Below, piece after piece: positions 7,410-14,986 of a DNA stretch of 31,895 nt. The DNA lies in contig CANQHY010000002.1 in assembly GCA_947623975.1 (NCBI GenBank), positions 1-31,895 on the forward strand, given 5' to 3'. Both the position numbers and the translations under genes were made by a program. The notes beneath the pieces were generated by a model. The model searched no databases. It was not told the origin of the DNA and saw nothing but the letters and a program-made list of their open reading frames with translations. Position 1 is the first letter of the stretch. Every line of letters begins with the position of its first letter. The DNA comes from an uncultured Bacilli bacterium (lineage in GTDB: Bacteria > Bacillota_I > Bacilli_A > RF39 > UBA660).

Positions 7410-8150
7410 TTAATCACCACTTTCCGTAAGTTCCATATACGCTATTGATATATTGTCCATTCCCCCACGATTGTTACTTTTTCTTATAAGCTTTATAACC
7501 TTATCTTCTATTTCCAAATCACTTAAAAGTACTTTTTCGATTTGCTCACGTTCTAAAAGGGATGTCAGTCCATCGCTACATAAAAGTATCGATGAAATAT
7601 CCATATCGCAATCAAAAATATCAATATCAATCGGATTATTTGCTCCTAACGCTTTCATCAAAACGTTTTTCTTTGGATGATCTTTTGCCTCTTCTTCTGT
7701 AAGTTCTCCTGCTTTAAGTAGTAAATTAACTAAGGTATGATCATAAGTAACTTTATGCAATTTATCATTTTTTACAACAAAACCTGACGAATCGCCAATG
7801 TTACCTATTAAAATATATTCTTTTGTAACTATTGCAACAACTAAAGTTGTTCCCATTCCTTTACTTTCAGGATGTCCATCGACATAACTAAAAATCAGTT
7901 CATTTATTTCCGTAACTATTTTTCTAAGCCAATCGACAGCCTTTGCTTTTTCCATCTTAGAAAAGCTTTCGTTAAATGATTTACTAATATGACTTATCGT
8001 TATAGACGAAGCCACCTCGCCAGCCGAATGGCCCCCCATACCATCAGCAACTGCCATTAAGTAGTCACCATCTTGATTCTTAGTAATTATTACGCTATCT
8101 TCATTATGTGACCTAACTTTTCCAGCATCTGTTAAATAAAATGTTTTCAT
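7410..8150 (-). CDS. prpC: PP2C-type Ser/Thr protein phosphatase (PrpC/Stp1)
   Basis: This metal-dependent phosphatase reverses PrkC phosphorylation. About 246 residues carry the PP2C motifs: SHNEDS near the N-terminus (metal Asp), VADGMGGHSAGEVAS, GTTLVVAIV, IGNIGDSSGFV, LLCSDGLT and the C-terminal GGMDNIS with metal Asp. The frame continues upstream to 8183, but GGGAGGA four bases before the ATG at 8150 fixes the start. Its ATG overlaps the rlmN stop (ATGA), and prkC begins two bases after its end, a tightly coupled trio. Confidence 0.96.
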   Translation of the reverse strand: MKTFYLTDAGKVRSHNEDSVIITKNQDGDYLMAVADGMGGHSAGEVASSITISHISKSFNESFSKMEKAKAVDWLRKIVTEINELIFSYVDGHPESKGMGTTLVVAIVTKEYILIGNIGDSSGFVVKNDKLHKVTYDHTLVNLLLKAGELTEEEAKDHPKKNVLMKALGANNPIDIDIFDCDMDISSILLCSDGLTSLLEREQIEKVLLSDLEIEDKVIKLIRKSNNRGGMDNISIAYMELTESGD

Positions 8151-9169
8151 ATGTCCTCCCTCTTGCTTCTTAATTGTCCACAAGCAGCACTGATGTTAGT
8201 TCCAAACTCTCTTCTTATTGTAACATTTAAATTATTCTTCTTTATTATATCATAAAACTTATCAATTTTTTCCTTTTTACTTCTTTTATACTCGATATTG
8301 TTAGTCTCATTGTAAGGTATAAGGTTAACATAGCAGTTAATTCCTTTTAAAAGTTTAACTAATTCTTCGGCATTATCCTTACTGTCGTTTATTCCGTCTA
8401 ACATTATATATTCAAATGTTATTCTTCTTTTAGTCTTGCTATAATAAATTTTTAGGGCATCCATTATCTTTTCAATAGGATAAACCTTATTAATAGGCAT
8501 TATTTTATTTCTTATTTCATTATTCGGAGCATGTAAGCTAATAGCAAGATTAACTTGGTATGGAAAATCAGCAAACTTTAAAATTTTAGGAACAATTCCT
8601 GAGGTAGATAGTGTTATATGTCTACTACCAATACTTAGTCCTTTAGGATTATTGATTATTTTTATAAAATTTGTTACATTTTCATAATTATCGAAAGGTT
8701 CACCTATTCCCATTATTACAACATGGGTTATTTTTTCCCCAATATCTTCTTCTACTTTTAAAATCTGTTCTATTATTTCACTAGGTAATAAATCTCGAAC
8801 TTTCTTTAATCGTCCACTTTCACAAAACTTGCATCCCATATTGCACCCAACTTGACTAGAAACACAAATACTAGTTCCATAATCATGACGCATTAAAACA
8901 CTTTCTATCAAAGATTTATCAGTTAGTTCAAATAAGTACTTATTTACCTCTATATCCCTTTCTACTTTAATTAAATTAATCTTTCCAATTGTAAAATCAA
9001 TTTTTAATCTTTCAATTACACTTTTTTTAATATCAGTTATCTCCGAAAAATCTTTTATCTTTTTTTGATATAACCAAACAAATAATTGAATTGCTTTAAA
9101 CTTCTTTTCCCCTATAGATAAAAAATATTCTTCTAATTCTTCAATTGTTAAATCATAAATATTTCTCAT
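8147..9169 (-). CDS. rlmN: Dual-specificity 23S rRNA A2503 / tRNA A37 C2-methyltransferase (radical SAM)
   Basis: RlmN methylates C2 of adenosine 2503 in 23S rRNA and A37 in some tRNAs. The radical SAM cluster motif is C109, C113, C116 (CNMGCKFC), preceded by the N-terminal HhH-like domain. Conserved stretches THVVIMGIGEPFDNYENV, ITLSTSGIVP and NLAISLHAP are present. The C-terminal SAACGQL supplies the second mechanism Cys. Length 340 is typical. It heads the rlmN-prpC-prkC unit. Confidence 0.97.
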   Translation of the reverse strand: MRNIYDLTIEELEEYFLSIGEKKFKAIQLFVWLYQKKIKDFSEITDIKKSVIERLKIDFTIGKINLIKVERDIEVNKYLFELTDKSLIESVLMRHDYGTSICVSSQVGCNMGCKFCESGRLKKVRDLLPSEIIEQILKVEEDIGEKITHVVIMGIGEPFDNYENVTNFIKIINNPKGLSIGSRHITLSTSGIVPKILKFADFPYQVNLAISLHAPNNEIRNKIMPINKVYPIEKIMDALKIYYSKTKRRITFEYIMLDGINDSKDNAEELVKLLKGINCYVNLIPYNETNNIEYKRSKKEKIDKFYDIIKKNNLNVTIRREFGTNISAACGQLRSKREDI

Positions 9170-9193
9170 AAATACACTTCCACTAATATCATT

Positions 9194-9202
9194 ATTATAT
9201 CA
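9194..9202 (-). promoter_or_regulatory. Probable extended -10 promoter of rlmN-prpC-prkC
   Basis: The minus strand reads TGATATAAT about 30 bases before the rlmN start, a match to the extended -10 form TGnTATAAT. No convincing -35 is seen. The rest of 9203-9368 is AT-rich and I see no other gene there. Confidence 0.45.
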
Positions 9203-9368
9203 TGCCATATTTTTACCGCTAATAAAAGAAAGATAATTTACACTTTTGTACATATTATTTGTATTTTATTAATAATAAAGGCCTTCTTAATTAATAAAAA
9301 TTGGGTATTCATTATATCAAATATGAACCTATTAAAATATTATATATTGAAAGGAGTGTTTATTCTTA

Positions 9369-9520
9369 TGTTTTATGGTTACGGATACCCTAGTTATGGA
9401 TACCCTGGATATAATTGTCAAGACAACAATTCAAATAGTTGGCTTTGGATAGTAATCGTAGTATTTATAGTGTTATTTTTGTTTTGGGGAAACGGTTCTT
9501 CAAGAAACCCAAATTGTTAA
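9369..9520 (+). CDS. Small Tyr/Gly-rich single-span peptide, YjcZ-like
   Basis: The 50-residue peptide begins MFYGYGYPSYGYPGYN, followed by a short Asn/Ser linker, one hydrophobic span (WLWIVIVVFIVLFLFW) and a short polar tail. This layout resembles the YjcZ/YosH family of tiny sporulation-associated membrane peptides in Bacillota, though the order of details differs. The frame opens earlier at 9323, but AAAGGAG 11 bases before the ATG at 9369 and the loss of homology-like features upstream favour the shorter start. A clear terminator follows. Function is unknown. Confidence 0.65.
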
Positions 9521-9548
9521 ATTAACCATTTAGCGCCTTTCGTATTTT

Positions 9549-9576
9549 GACTAATCACTAAAGATTAGTCTTTTTT
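9549..9576 (+). terminator. Intrinsic terminator after the YjcZ-like gene
   Basis: An 8-bp perfect stem GACTAATC/GATTAGTC with a 6-base loop is followed by TTTTTT on the plus strand. The TAG stop of the convergent pncC gene falls at the loop, so the two 3' ends share this structure. Confidence 0.9.
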
Positions 9577-10022
9577 ATAACAGAAATTAAAAGTTTTTCA
9601 ACTTTTTCTAAGACAAATTGTTTTTCTTTTTTTCTTCCTTCACTAAAAAATTTTAAAACATCGTTATAATGTGCATCATTATCACGATCGTATAGCGAAA
9701 CGTAGACAATATTTTCCTCATTTTTATCTTTTTTTAATGTGCCAGTTATCCCTATTCCATAATTACTATCAGCAAATAAAGAAATTTTTTTACTCATTTC
9801 TTTCGCTGTTTCCATACTATATACCGTATATTTTTCTATAATATCTTCTCTTACTCCCATTTTTACTTTATACTCATTAGAGTAAGTAATTGCACTAAAT
9901 TTAAACACATTACTCGCTCCTTCAACATCTGTAATAGCATTTGCTATTTTTCCACCTGTGCAAGATTCCATTGTGGCAACAGTTTTATTATTAATTTTAA
10001 GTAGATTAACAATCTCTTCCAT
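9558..10022 (-). CDS. pncC: CinA C-terminal domain protein, nicotinamide-nucleotide amidase (PncC)
   Basis: The 154-residue protein is a stand-alone CinA C-terminal domain. PncC deamidates nicotinamide mononucleotide to nicotinate mononucleotide for NAD recycling. Family motifs are TVATMESCTGGKIANAITDVEGAS, FKFSAITYSNEYK and YGIGITGTLKKD; the usual GIAGP tract is changed to GITGT here. It has no N-terminal MoCF/CinA domain. The ribosome site AAGGAG precedes the ATG. It lies between tRNA-Arg and a shared 3' terminator and seems to be its own unit. Confidence 0.85.
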   Translation of the reverse strand: MEEIVNLLKINNKTVATMESCTGGKIANAITDVEGASNVFKFSAITYSNEYKVKMGVREDIIEKYTVYSMETAKEMSKKISLFADSNYGIGITGTLKKDKNEENIVYVSLYDRDNDAHYNDVLKFFSEGRKKEKQFVLEKVEKLLISVIKKTNL

Positions 10023-10056
10023 AACATTCTCCTTTTTACTTATTCCTAAATAATTA

Positions 10057-10087
10057 GAAAAAAAGTGGCTTTCAAAAAGTCACTTTT
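10057..10087 (-). terminator. Intrinsic terminator of tRNA-Arg
   Basis: The minus strand carries AAAAGTG, one mismatch, CTTT, a 3-base loop, then AAAG, mismatch and CACTTTT, continuing into eight T. A small extra hairpin (CTCGA/TCGAG, 10095-10109) lies between tRNA and terminator. Confidence 0.85.
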
Positions 10088-10123
10088 GCTAATACTCGAA
10101 AACATCGAGTTCTCTTATCAATA

Positions 10124-10200
<77 letters not shown>

Positions 10201-10223
10201 ATGTATAACCCAACACATATTGG

Positions 10224-10252
10224 ATTATACAATACTTTTTTTTATTATTCAA
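10224..10252 (-). promoter_or_regulatory. Promoter of tRNA-Arg
   Basis: On the minus strand TTGAAT (10247-10252) and TATAAT (10224-10229) are separated by 17 bases, and the -10 ends 23 bases before the tRNA. The -35 overlaps the last codons of the GerMN gene. Confidence 0.8.
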
Positions 10253-11177
10253 TATCTTTTAGACTTTTTTTTGCTATTTCTTCATTATTTACTTTAAATA
10301 TTACCTCTTCAACATCATAATTAGCAAAAACGGAATAACTAATTGAATAAACTACTTCTTCTAAAATATTATCTCTTTCCATAAAAATACTATTATTGAA
10401 ATTTAAAATCATGATATCATTATTTATCTCATAATCCATTAATTCGATATTTCTATCTAATAGACTTATCAAATTAGGTTCAAAAATATAATTACTACTA
10501 AGCTCATCAATAATTATCTTTATCTTATCTCTTTTATCATTTACGTATTTAGTTATAGGAACATAATAATTCTGATCATTAATAGTATCTAAATAATAAA
10601 TTACTATCTTTGAAATATCCATAAAATTTTTTAATTCGATTCTTCTATTTATTCCATATTCCTTAGTTATTATATTTGGTATATTTTTAGGAAATAGTTT
10701 AGATATATTTTCCTCTTCAGCATATATTGATACACCAGTTATGTTATTCAAACTCAATATAGAATATGAAACGGATTCAATAACGCTTTCGATTTTATCA
10801 TTAGGTATATCTAAAAATTCCTTGGAAAAGTTTAAATGTACTATACCTTCTTCAATAAAAATATCCAAAAGTTTTACATTCTTTGGTATTACTTGTTCTA
10901 ACCCCATAGGTATGGTCGCATCATTTGATATAGTCAATTTCTTTATTATCGATTTGATTGTCTCTTCTAAAGAAGCATCACTTACCTTTATGTTAACTTT
11001 TGTAAGCTGACTGCTATCGTTTAACAAATACACACTGACCAAAGTCGTATTCGAATATTTATAAACAACATTATTTGATTCTTTAAGTCCCTTAGTTGGA
11101 ATAAAATATATTGTAAGAAGAACAAATAAAACAAAAGTAGTTATAAATATTTTCCTTAATGCTTTCCTTTTCAACAT
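10245..11177 (-). CDS. GerM-type protein with two GerMN domains, membrane-anchored
   Basis: The 310-residue protein starts with a basic stretch and one membrane span (~10-27), followed by two GerMN modules (~45-165 and ~185-300). Both show the pattern of a strand VxVYLL or IVIYYL, a helix, then GIVHLNFSKEFL or DIMILNFNNSIF and a closing SVSYSIL or VVYSISYSVF segment. In Bacillus subtilis GerM is a double-GerMN protein needed for the SpoIIIA-SpoIIQ channel assembly and germination. The neighbours gerE and spoIIIAH fit that role. The AGGTGA site precedes the ATG. Confidence 0.87.
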   Translation of the reverse strand: MLKRKALRKIFITTFVLFVLLTIYFIPTKGLKESNNVVYKYSNTTLVSVYLLNDSSQLTKVNIKVSDASLEETIKSIIKKLTISNDATIPMGLEQVIPKNVKLLDIFIEEGIVHLNFSKEFLDIPNDKIESVIESVSYSILSLNNITGVSIYAEEENISKLFPKNIPNIITKEYGINRRIELKNFMDISKIVIYYLDTINDQNYYVPITKYVNDKRDKIKIIIDELSSNYIFEPNLISLLDRNIELMDYEINNDIMILNFNNSIFMERDNILEEVVYSISYSVFANYDVEEVIFKVNNEEIAKKSLKDIE

Positions 11178-11206
11178 TCAAATCACCTAATAAATAATAT
11201 GTATTT

Positions 11207-11446
11207 TTATAAAGATAATTCTTTTAATTTAATTAATTCTATTACAGCTCCGCTTCTTGCTTTCACACCAAGTTTTTGCATAGTATTAGATATATGATTT
11301 CTAACAGTTTTTTCACTTATAGAAAGTTCTTGTGCTATTTCTTTAGTAGTCTTATTCTGTACTAAAAGATTGAATACAGCTCTTTCTCTATTTGTTAATA
11401 TACTTTTGATAAAAATTCCCCTCTTTCTATTACTAAAGTTTCTCAT
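11207..11446 (-). CDS. gerE: Spore germination/late mother-cell regulator GerE (LuxR-type HTH)
   Basis: The 79-residue protein is a single LuxR/FixJ-type DNA-binding domain without receiver. The stretch LLVQNKTTKEIAQELSISEK, then TVRNHISNTMQKLGVKARS and IELIKLKELSL, follows Bacillus subtilis GerE closely along its whole length. GerE modulates late sigma-K genes such as cot genes in the mother cell. The ATG at 11446 has no visible ribosome site; AGAGGGG occurs inside the frame about 15 codons before the HTH core, so a shorter product from a non-ATG start is possible. It follows spoIIIAH. Confidence 0.93.
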   Translation of the reverse strand: MRNFSNRKRGIFIKSILTNRERAVFNLLVQNKTTKEIAQELSISEKTVRNHISNTMQKLGVKARSGAVIELIKLKELSL

Positions 11447-11496
11447 ATTATTTTATGAGAACATAGCTCTTTGTTGAGGGGATTTGCCTACAGCTT

Positions 11497-11994
11497 CTAT
11501 TTAAAATTAACAGTTACATAAACTCTATCTTTATATTCTTCTTGAATTAATCGCATTATATTATTAGCTAGTTTTACATCATGTTCACTAGAAATAGCTA
11601 CAACATTTATTTCACTATTATTAATTTCAATAAAACAATCTATATTCAAGTTCTTTTTAATTTTAGTCTCTAACTTTTCTTCTTCACCTAAAATTGTATT
11701 TAAATAACTAAGTTTTTCATAAGCTTCATTTTTTTCATCTGTAGTGGCTTCAGAATTAGTCAAGATAGATTCAAGATCTCTTTTGAGTGACGTTCTTTCT
11801 TCTTCAAGATCTACCCTAAGTGCTACTAAAATTTCGCTTTCAGAAACTTCAGAATTAACTTTTTCTGAATCAGCATCTTTATCAACTACATCGGTTTTTA
11901 AAAGTAATTCGTTTGGCATTGTAATATAATATACACTGAGTACTAGTATCAAAGAAAACAATGTTAAAAACCACAAATTTTGCTTATTAATCAT
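11497..11994 (-). CDS. spoIIIAH: Stage III sporulation protein AH (SpoIIIAH-like)
   Basis: The 165-residue protein has a short cytosolic start, one membrane span (~8-26), an acidic linker, a coiled region (EERTSLKRDLESILTNSEAT) and a C-terminal domain of the YscJ/FliF-like ring-building type (NIDCFIEINNSEINVVAIS). In Bacillus SpoIIIAH in the mother cell binds SpoIIQ in the forespore, forming the feeding channel. The pattern of Leu/Asp-rich linker followed by LSYLNTILGEEEKLETKIKK is typical. It stands apart from other spoIIIA genes here, next to gerE. The ribosome site AGAGGAAAG precedes ATG. Confidence 0.9.
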   Translation of the reverse strand: MINKQNLWFLTLFSLILVLSVYYITMPNELLLKTDVVDKDADSEKVNSEVSESEILVALRVDLEEERTSLKRDLESILTNSEATTDEKNEAYEKLSYLNTILGEEEKLETKIKKNLNIDCFIEINNSEINVVAISSEHDVKLANNIMRLIQEEYKDRVYVTVNFK

Positions 11995-12067
11995 AAATCT
12001 TTCCTCTTTTCTAATACATTATATTTAAGTATTAAAAAATTATGAAAAAGATTGTTTATATTAAAAT

Positions 12068-12910
12068 TTAAATAATAGTATTAAATATTTCAAATATTAC
12101 ACCCGTAATACTACCTATAAAATATACAAGGGCAAGAATTTGAAAATTTTCTTTTATATTTCTATTTGATTTAAACAAAACCAAAAGTGCTACTCCACTT
12201 CCAGTTAAAAGTCCTGCTACAGTCGTACCAAAGGTTATAGCGCCTTTTATATATAGTTCTGTAATTATAATACTTGCAGCACAATTAGGTATAAGTCCAA
12301 TTAAACTAGATATAAATGGTCCGAAAATGCTGTTTTTTAAGAATATTTTAGAAATATTTTCTTCTTTCACATAATAAATAATGGTATTTAATAAAAAAGT
12401 AGCAATAAAAATAAATATTAGCGTTTTCAAAGTATGTTTTAAAGAAGATAAAAAGATTCCATTATCACAGTGACATTCTTCATAAGAGCAAATATGATAA
12501 TCTTCCTTTTCTTTTTTCTTTTTTCTTAAAAAGAAATCTATTATGAAACCAAAGAGAAGACCTGTTAAAAATTTAGTTATTAATAAAGAAATTATTTTTC
12601 CTGGTTCAACATTATTAGATAATAATAAAGGTAACATCTCATCACTAGTCGACAAATATACAGCAATTAAAGTACCTAAACTTATTATTCTTGTCACATA
12701 AAGATTAGTAGCCATTAGGCTAAAACCACATTGTGGAACAAGACCTAATAAACTTCCAAAAAATGGTCCAAACCTCCCCGATTTAGCTATTACTTTTTTA
12801 GCTTTTTTATTTAGTTTATGCTCTATAAATTCTATTATCAAGAATGCGAAGAAGAGAAAGGGAATAAGTTTTAAAGCATCAAATAAAGTATCAATAATAA
12901 CATCTTTCAT
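12068..12910 (-). CDS. ArsP_2/DUF2899-type permease, putative manganese or heavy-metal transporter
   Basis: The 280-residue membrane protein has about eight to ten spans in two related halves. The first contains GPFFGSLLGLVPQCG and the second GPFISSLIGLIPNCA, each followed by a helix ending in a Ser/Thr-Gly/Leu rich turn, a clear internal duplication. A cytosolic or extracellular loop at ~138-152 holds HICSYEECHCDNG with one His-Cys and one Cys-His-Cys cluster, suited to metal binding. Family members are annotated as putative manganese or arsenic transporters; direction and substrate are not proven. It precedes no metal regulator here. vanZ lies nine bases upstream. Confidence 0.8.
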   Translation of the reverse strand: MKDVIIDTLFDALKLIPFLFFAFLIIEFIEHKLNKKAKKVIAKSGRFGPFFGSLLGLVPQCGFSLMATNLYVTRIISLGTLIAVYLSTSDEMLPLLLSNNVEPGKIISLLITKFLTGLLFGFIIDFFLRKKKKEKEDYHICSYEECHCDNGIFLSSLKHTLKTLIFIFIATFLLNTIIYYVKEENISKIFLKNSIFGPFISSLIGLIPNCAASIIITELYIKGAITFGTTVAGLLTGSGVALLVLFKSNRNIKENFQILALVYFIGSITGVIFEIFNTII

Positions 12911-12919
12911 AATTTTCTC

Positions 12920-13390
12920 CTATTTTACTACTCTATGTTTTAAAATAAATATTGACGAAATGCTACCTAATGTGTCTAGTATTACATCCTTAACGCTTCC
13001 ACCACGTCCTGCTACAAATAATTGATGTATCTCGTCACTTGCAGCATACAAAAAGCAAAATATTATAGAATAATATATTAAATATTTTTTATTAACATCG
13101 TATTCGTTTAACGTTATTAAAACTAAAATGCCCAATATAAAATAAATACTAAAATGAGCAAACTTTCGTACAGGATTAGAAAAGCTATCTCTCACAATTA
13201 ACCGGTCAGCATCATCGACATTTTCATTAAATTTTTCATATATTTTAATTATTGTTTTATCAATAAAAGAATCGCTTAATTTTTGTGATGAAGCAACGTT
13301 TTGATTAGAAAAAAGAAAAATTATTATTAACCAAATTACAGTTAGAATTGTAAATATTATTCTTTTTATTGTTTTTTTATTAGTTATCAT
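12920..13390 (-). CDS. VanZ family membrane protein
   Basis: The 156-residue protein has four membrane spans and the VanZ pattern: WLIIIFLFSNQNVASSQKLS after span 1, RKFAHFSIYFILGIL, and DEIHQLFVAGRGGSVKDVILDTLGS near the end. VanZ of enterococci gives low-level teicoplanin resistance; the general role of the family is unknown. Its ATG overlaps the stop of the upstream pseudouridine synthase by four bases. Confidence 0.9.
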   Translation of the reverse strand: MITNKKTIKRIIFTILTVIWLIIIFLFSNQNVASSQKLSDSFIDKTIIKIYEKFNENVDDADRLIVRDSFSNPVRKFAHFSIYFILGILVLITLNEYDVNKKYLIYYSIIFCFLYAASDEIHQLFVAGRGGSVKDVILDTLGSISSIFILKHRVVK

Positions 13391-14262
13391 AATTTCTTAT
13401 CTTCTCCTACTTTAATTAAATCAAAGAATAATCGGGGTACGTCAGCTTCAAAATGTTTGACTTTACTAGTTTTATTATCAACAATATCGAGAGATTTTGC
13501 ATGAAGAAGCATTCTTTTAAAAGGATGATTTTTATTTCCATACTTACTATCACCTACTATTGGATAACCGATACTAGCAAGTTGCACTCTAATTTGATTC
13601 CTTCTTCCAGTATCTATTTTTATTTCTAATAAAGAATAATTATCGTTTTCTTTTAGTTTTTTATAATGTGTTATAGCAAGTTTTCCATCTTTTGCAATAT
13701 TAGTTAACAAATTATCATTATCTTTCAAATAAGATTTTATTGTCTCCATTTTTTTGGCTTTTCCTTCTACTACAGCGTAATAGATTCTAGTGGCAATATT
13801 ATTCCAATTATTTTGAAGAATTTCCTTTGTTTTAATATTTTTAGCAAATAAAATAACACCAGATGTATCTTTATCTAATCTGTGAACTATAAATATTTTA
13901 TTATTGGCATTTTTCTTTTTTACGTAACTAGATATAATACTATAGAGATTTTTAGAACTATCTTTATCTTTTTCAGTAGCAATAGTAAGCATACCACAGG
14001 GCTTGTCTACCACTATTATATCTTTATCTTCATAAATTATTTTAATATCACTAGTGCTGAAAGTTTCAATAACATTATTTTTTATTTCAATAACATCATT
14101 TACTTTTAATTTATAGTTATAAGCCGTTACAATTTCATTATTTATTAATACCATCTTTTTCTTAAGGATATTTTTTACATTGTTTTTAGAAAGTGTATTT
14201 AGTTTTTTCCTCAAGTATTCATAAAGTGTATTTTCTTCTTCTACAATTATTTTTTTATTCAT
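13387..14262 (-). CDS. RluA-family pseudouridine synthase
   Basis: The 291-residue enzyme has a basic N-terminal S4-like RNA-binding domain (~10-75) and an RluA-type catalytic domain. HRLDKDTSGVILFAKN holds the catalytic Asp, followed by IDTGRRNQIRVQLASIGYPI and the terminal LLHAKSL. It is the second of three pseudouridine synthases in the window and resembles the YjbO/YhcT group more than RluD, but its target is not clear. GGAGGCATA precedes the ATG, directly downstream of a hairpin at 14282-14303. Confidence 0.9.
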   Translation of the reverse strand: MNKKIIVEEENTLYEYLRKKLNTLSKNNVKNILKKKMVLINNEIVTAYNYKLKVNDVIEIKNNVIETFSTSDIKIIYEDKDIIVVDKPCGMLTIATEKDKDSSKNLYSIISSYVKKKNANNKIFIVHRLDKDTSGVILFAKNIKTKEILQNNWNNIATRIYYAVVEGKAKKMETIKSYLKDNDNLLTNIAKDGKLAITHYKKLKENDNYSLLEIKIDTGRRNQIRVQLASIGYPIVGDSKYGNKNHPFKRMLLHAKSLDIVDNKTSKVKHFEADVPRLFFDLIKVGEDKKL

Positions 14263-14281
14263 TATGCCTCCAAATGAACAA

Positions 14282-14303
14282 AGAAATGTAAATATACATT
14301 TCT
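14282..14303 (-). terminator. Hairpin between the S1 gene and the RluA-type gene, possible terminator or attenuator
   Basis: A perfect 9-bp stem AGAAATGTA/TACATTTCT with a 4-base loop overlaps the stop of the S1 gene. On the minus strand it is followed by TTGTTCATTT, a weak T tract, so read-through into the next gene is likely. Confidence 0.5.
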
Positions 14304-14652
14304 AATCGATTTCATTTATTTTACTGTTTATCCATTCTGGTAAATTTTTACTTAAAGTATCAAAACCATGAGGTGTTTCTACTATCTTATTTTTTCTTTT
14401 ATTATCAATTCGATAATTCATATTTTTAATACTAAGTTTAATCTGATGTTTTTTTTCATCAATTGACATAATTCGCATTTTTATAGTTTCCCCAATGTTT
14501 ACATAGTCATTAATATCCTTTACAAAACTTGAAGATATTTCCGATATATGAATAAGTCCACTATAATATTCATCTAGATTAACAAATATTCCATATTTTT
14601 CTATTCCAGTTACATATCCAGTAACAATCTTATCTTTTTCATACTTTGTCAT
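14302..14652 (-). CDS. S1-domain RNA-binding protein, GSP13/CvfD (YugI) type
   Basis: The 116-residue protein is one S1 domain (~8-75: VTGYVTGIEKYGIFVNLD, GLIHISEIS, GETIKMRIMSIDEK, KLSIKNMNY) plus a basic segment and the tail TPHGFDTLSKNLPEWI, which is typical of the GSP13/YugI/CvfD group. Members bind ribosomes or mRNA and act in general stress or post-transcriptional control. It is likely the first gene of a unit with the RluA-type synthase, VanZ and the permease. Confidence 0.88.
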   Translation of the reverse strand: MTKYEKDKIVTGYVTGIEKYGIFVNLDEYYSGLIHISEISSSFVKDINDYVNIGETIKMRIMSIDEKKHQIKLSIKNMNYRIDNKRKNKIVETPHGFDTLSKNLPEWINSKINEID

Positions 14653-14758
14653 CTCTGAGCACCTTCTTCGTAGATTATAACAATAAAATTAAAAATTGGC
14701 AAATACTTATTACTTTACTATTGAATATTTTATATATATAATATTTTTGGTGACATTT

Positions 14759-14986
14759 ATGGATGTTGAAGAAAGAATTATTAAAGAAATAAATAAAGTA
14801 AGACCATTTTTACAAAATGATGGAGGCAATATCGAATTTGTTAAATTTGAAAATGGTATTGTTTATGTAAAATTAAGTGGAGCTTGTGCTGGTTGTTCTT
14901 TAATTGATGTAACTTTAAAAGAAGGAATTGAAGATATTTTAGTAAATGAAATTCCCGAAGTTAAAAGTGTCGTTAAAGTTGACTAG
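14759..14986 (+). CDS. NifU-like C-terminal domain protein (Fe-S scaffold)
   Basis: The 75-residue protein is a stand-alone NifU/Nfu domain: VRPFLQNDGGNIEFVKFENG, then CAGC, whose two Cys bind a Fe-S cluster, and IPEVKSVVKV. It resembles the Bacillus YutI/YutM protein, involved in iron-sulfur delivery. A TTG-initiated extension from 14696 is open, but GGTGAC six bases before the ATG at 14759 sets the start. It converges on the YutH-like gene with a 14-base overlap at the 3' ends. Confidence 0.93.
   Translation: MDVEERIIKEINKVRPFLQNDGGNIEFVKFENGIVYVKLSGACAGCSLIDVTLKEGIEDILVNEIPEVKSVVKVD

Noticed and set aside
14696..14758. N-terminal membrane extension of the NifU-like protein
   Set aside because: It begins with TTG, has no ribosome site, and the family starts at the internal ATG, which has one.
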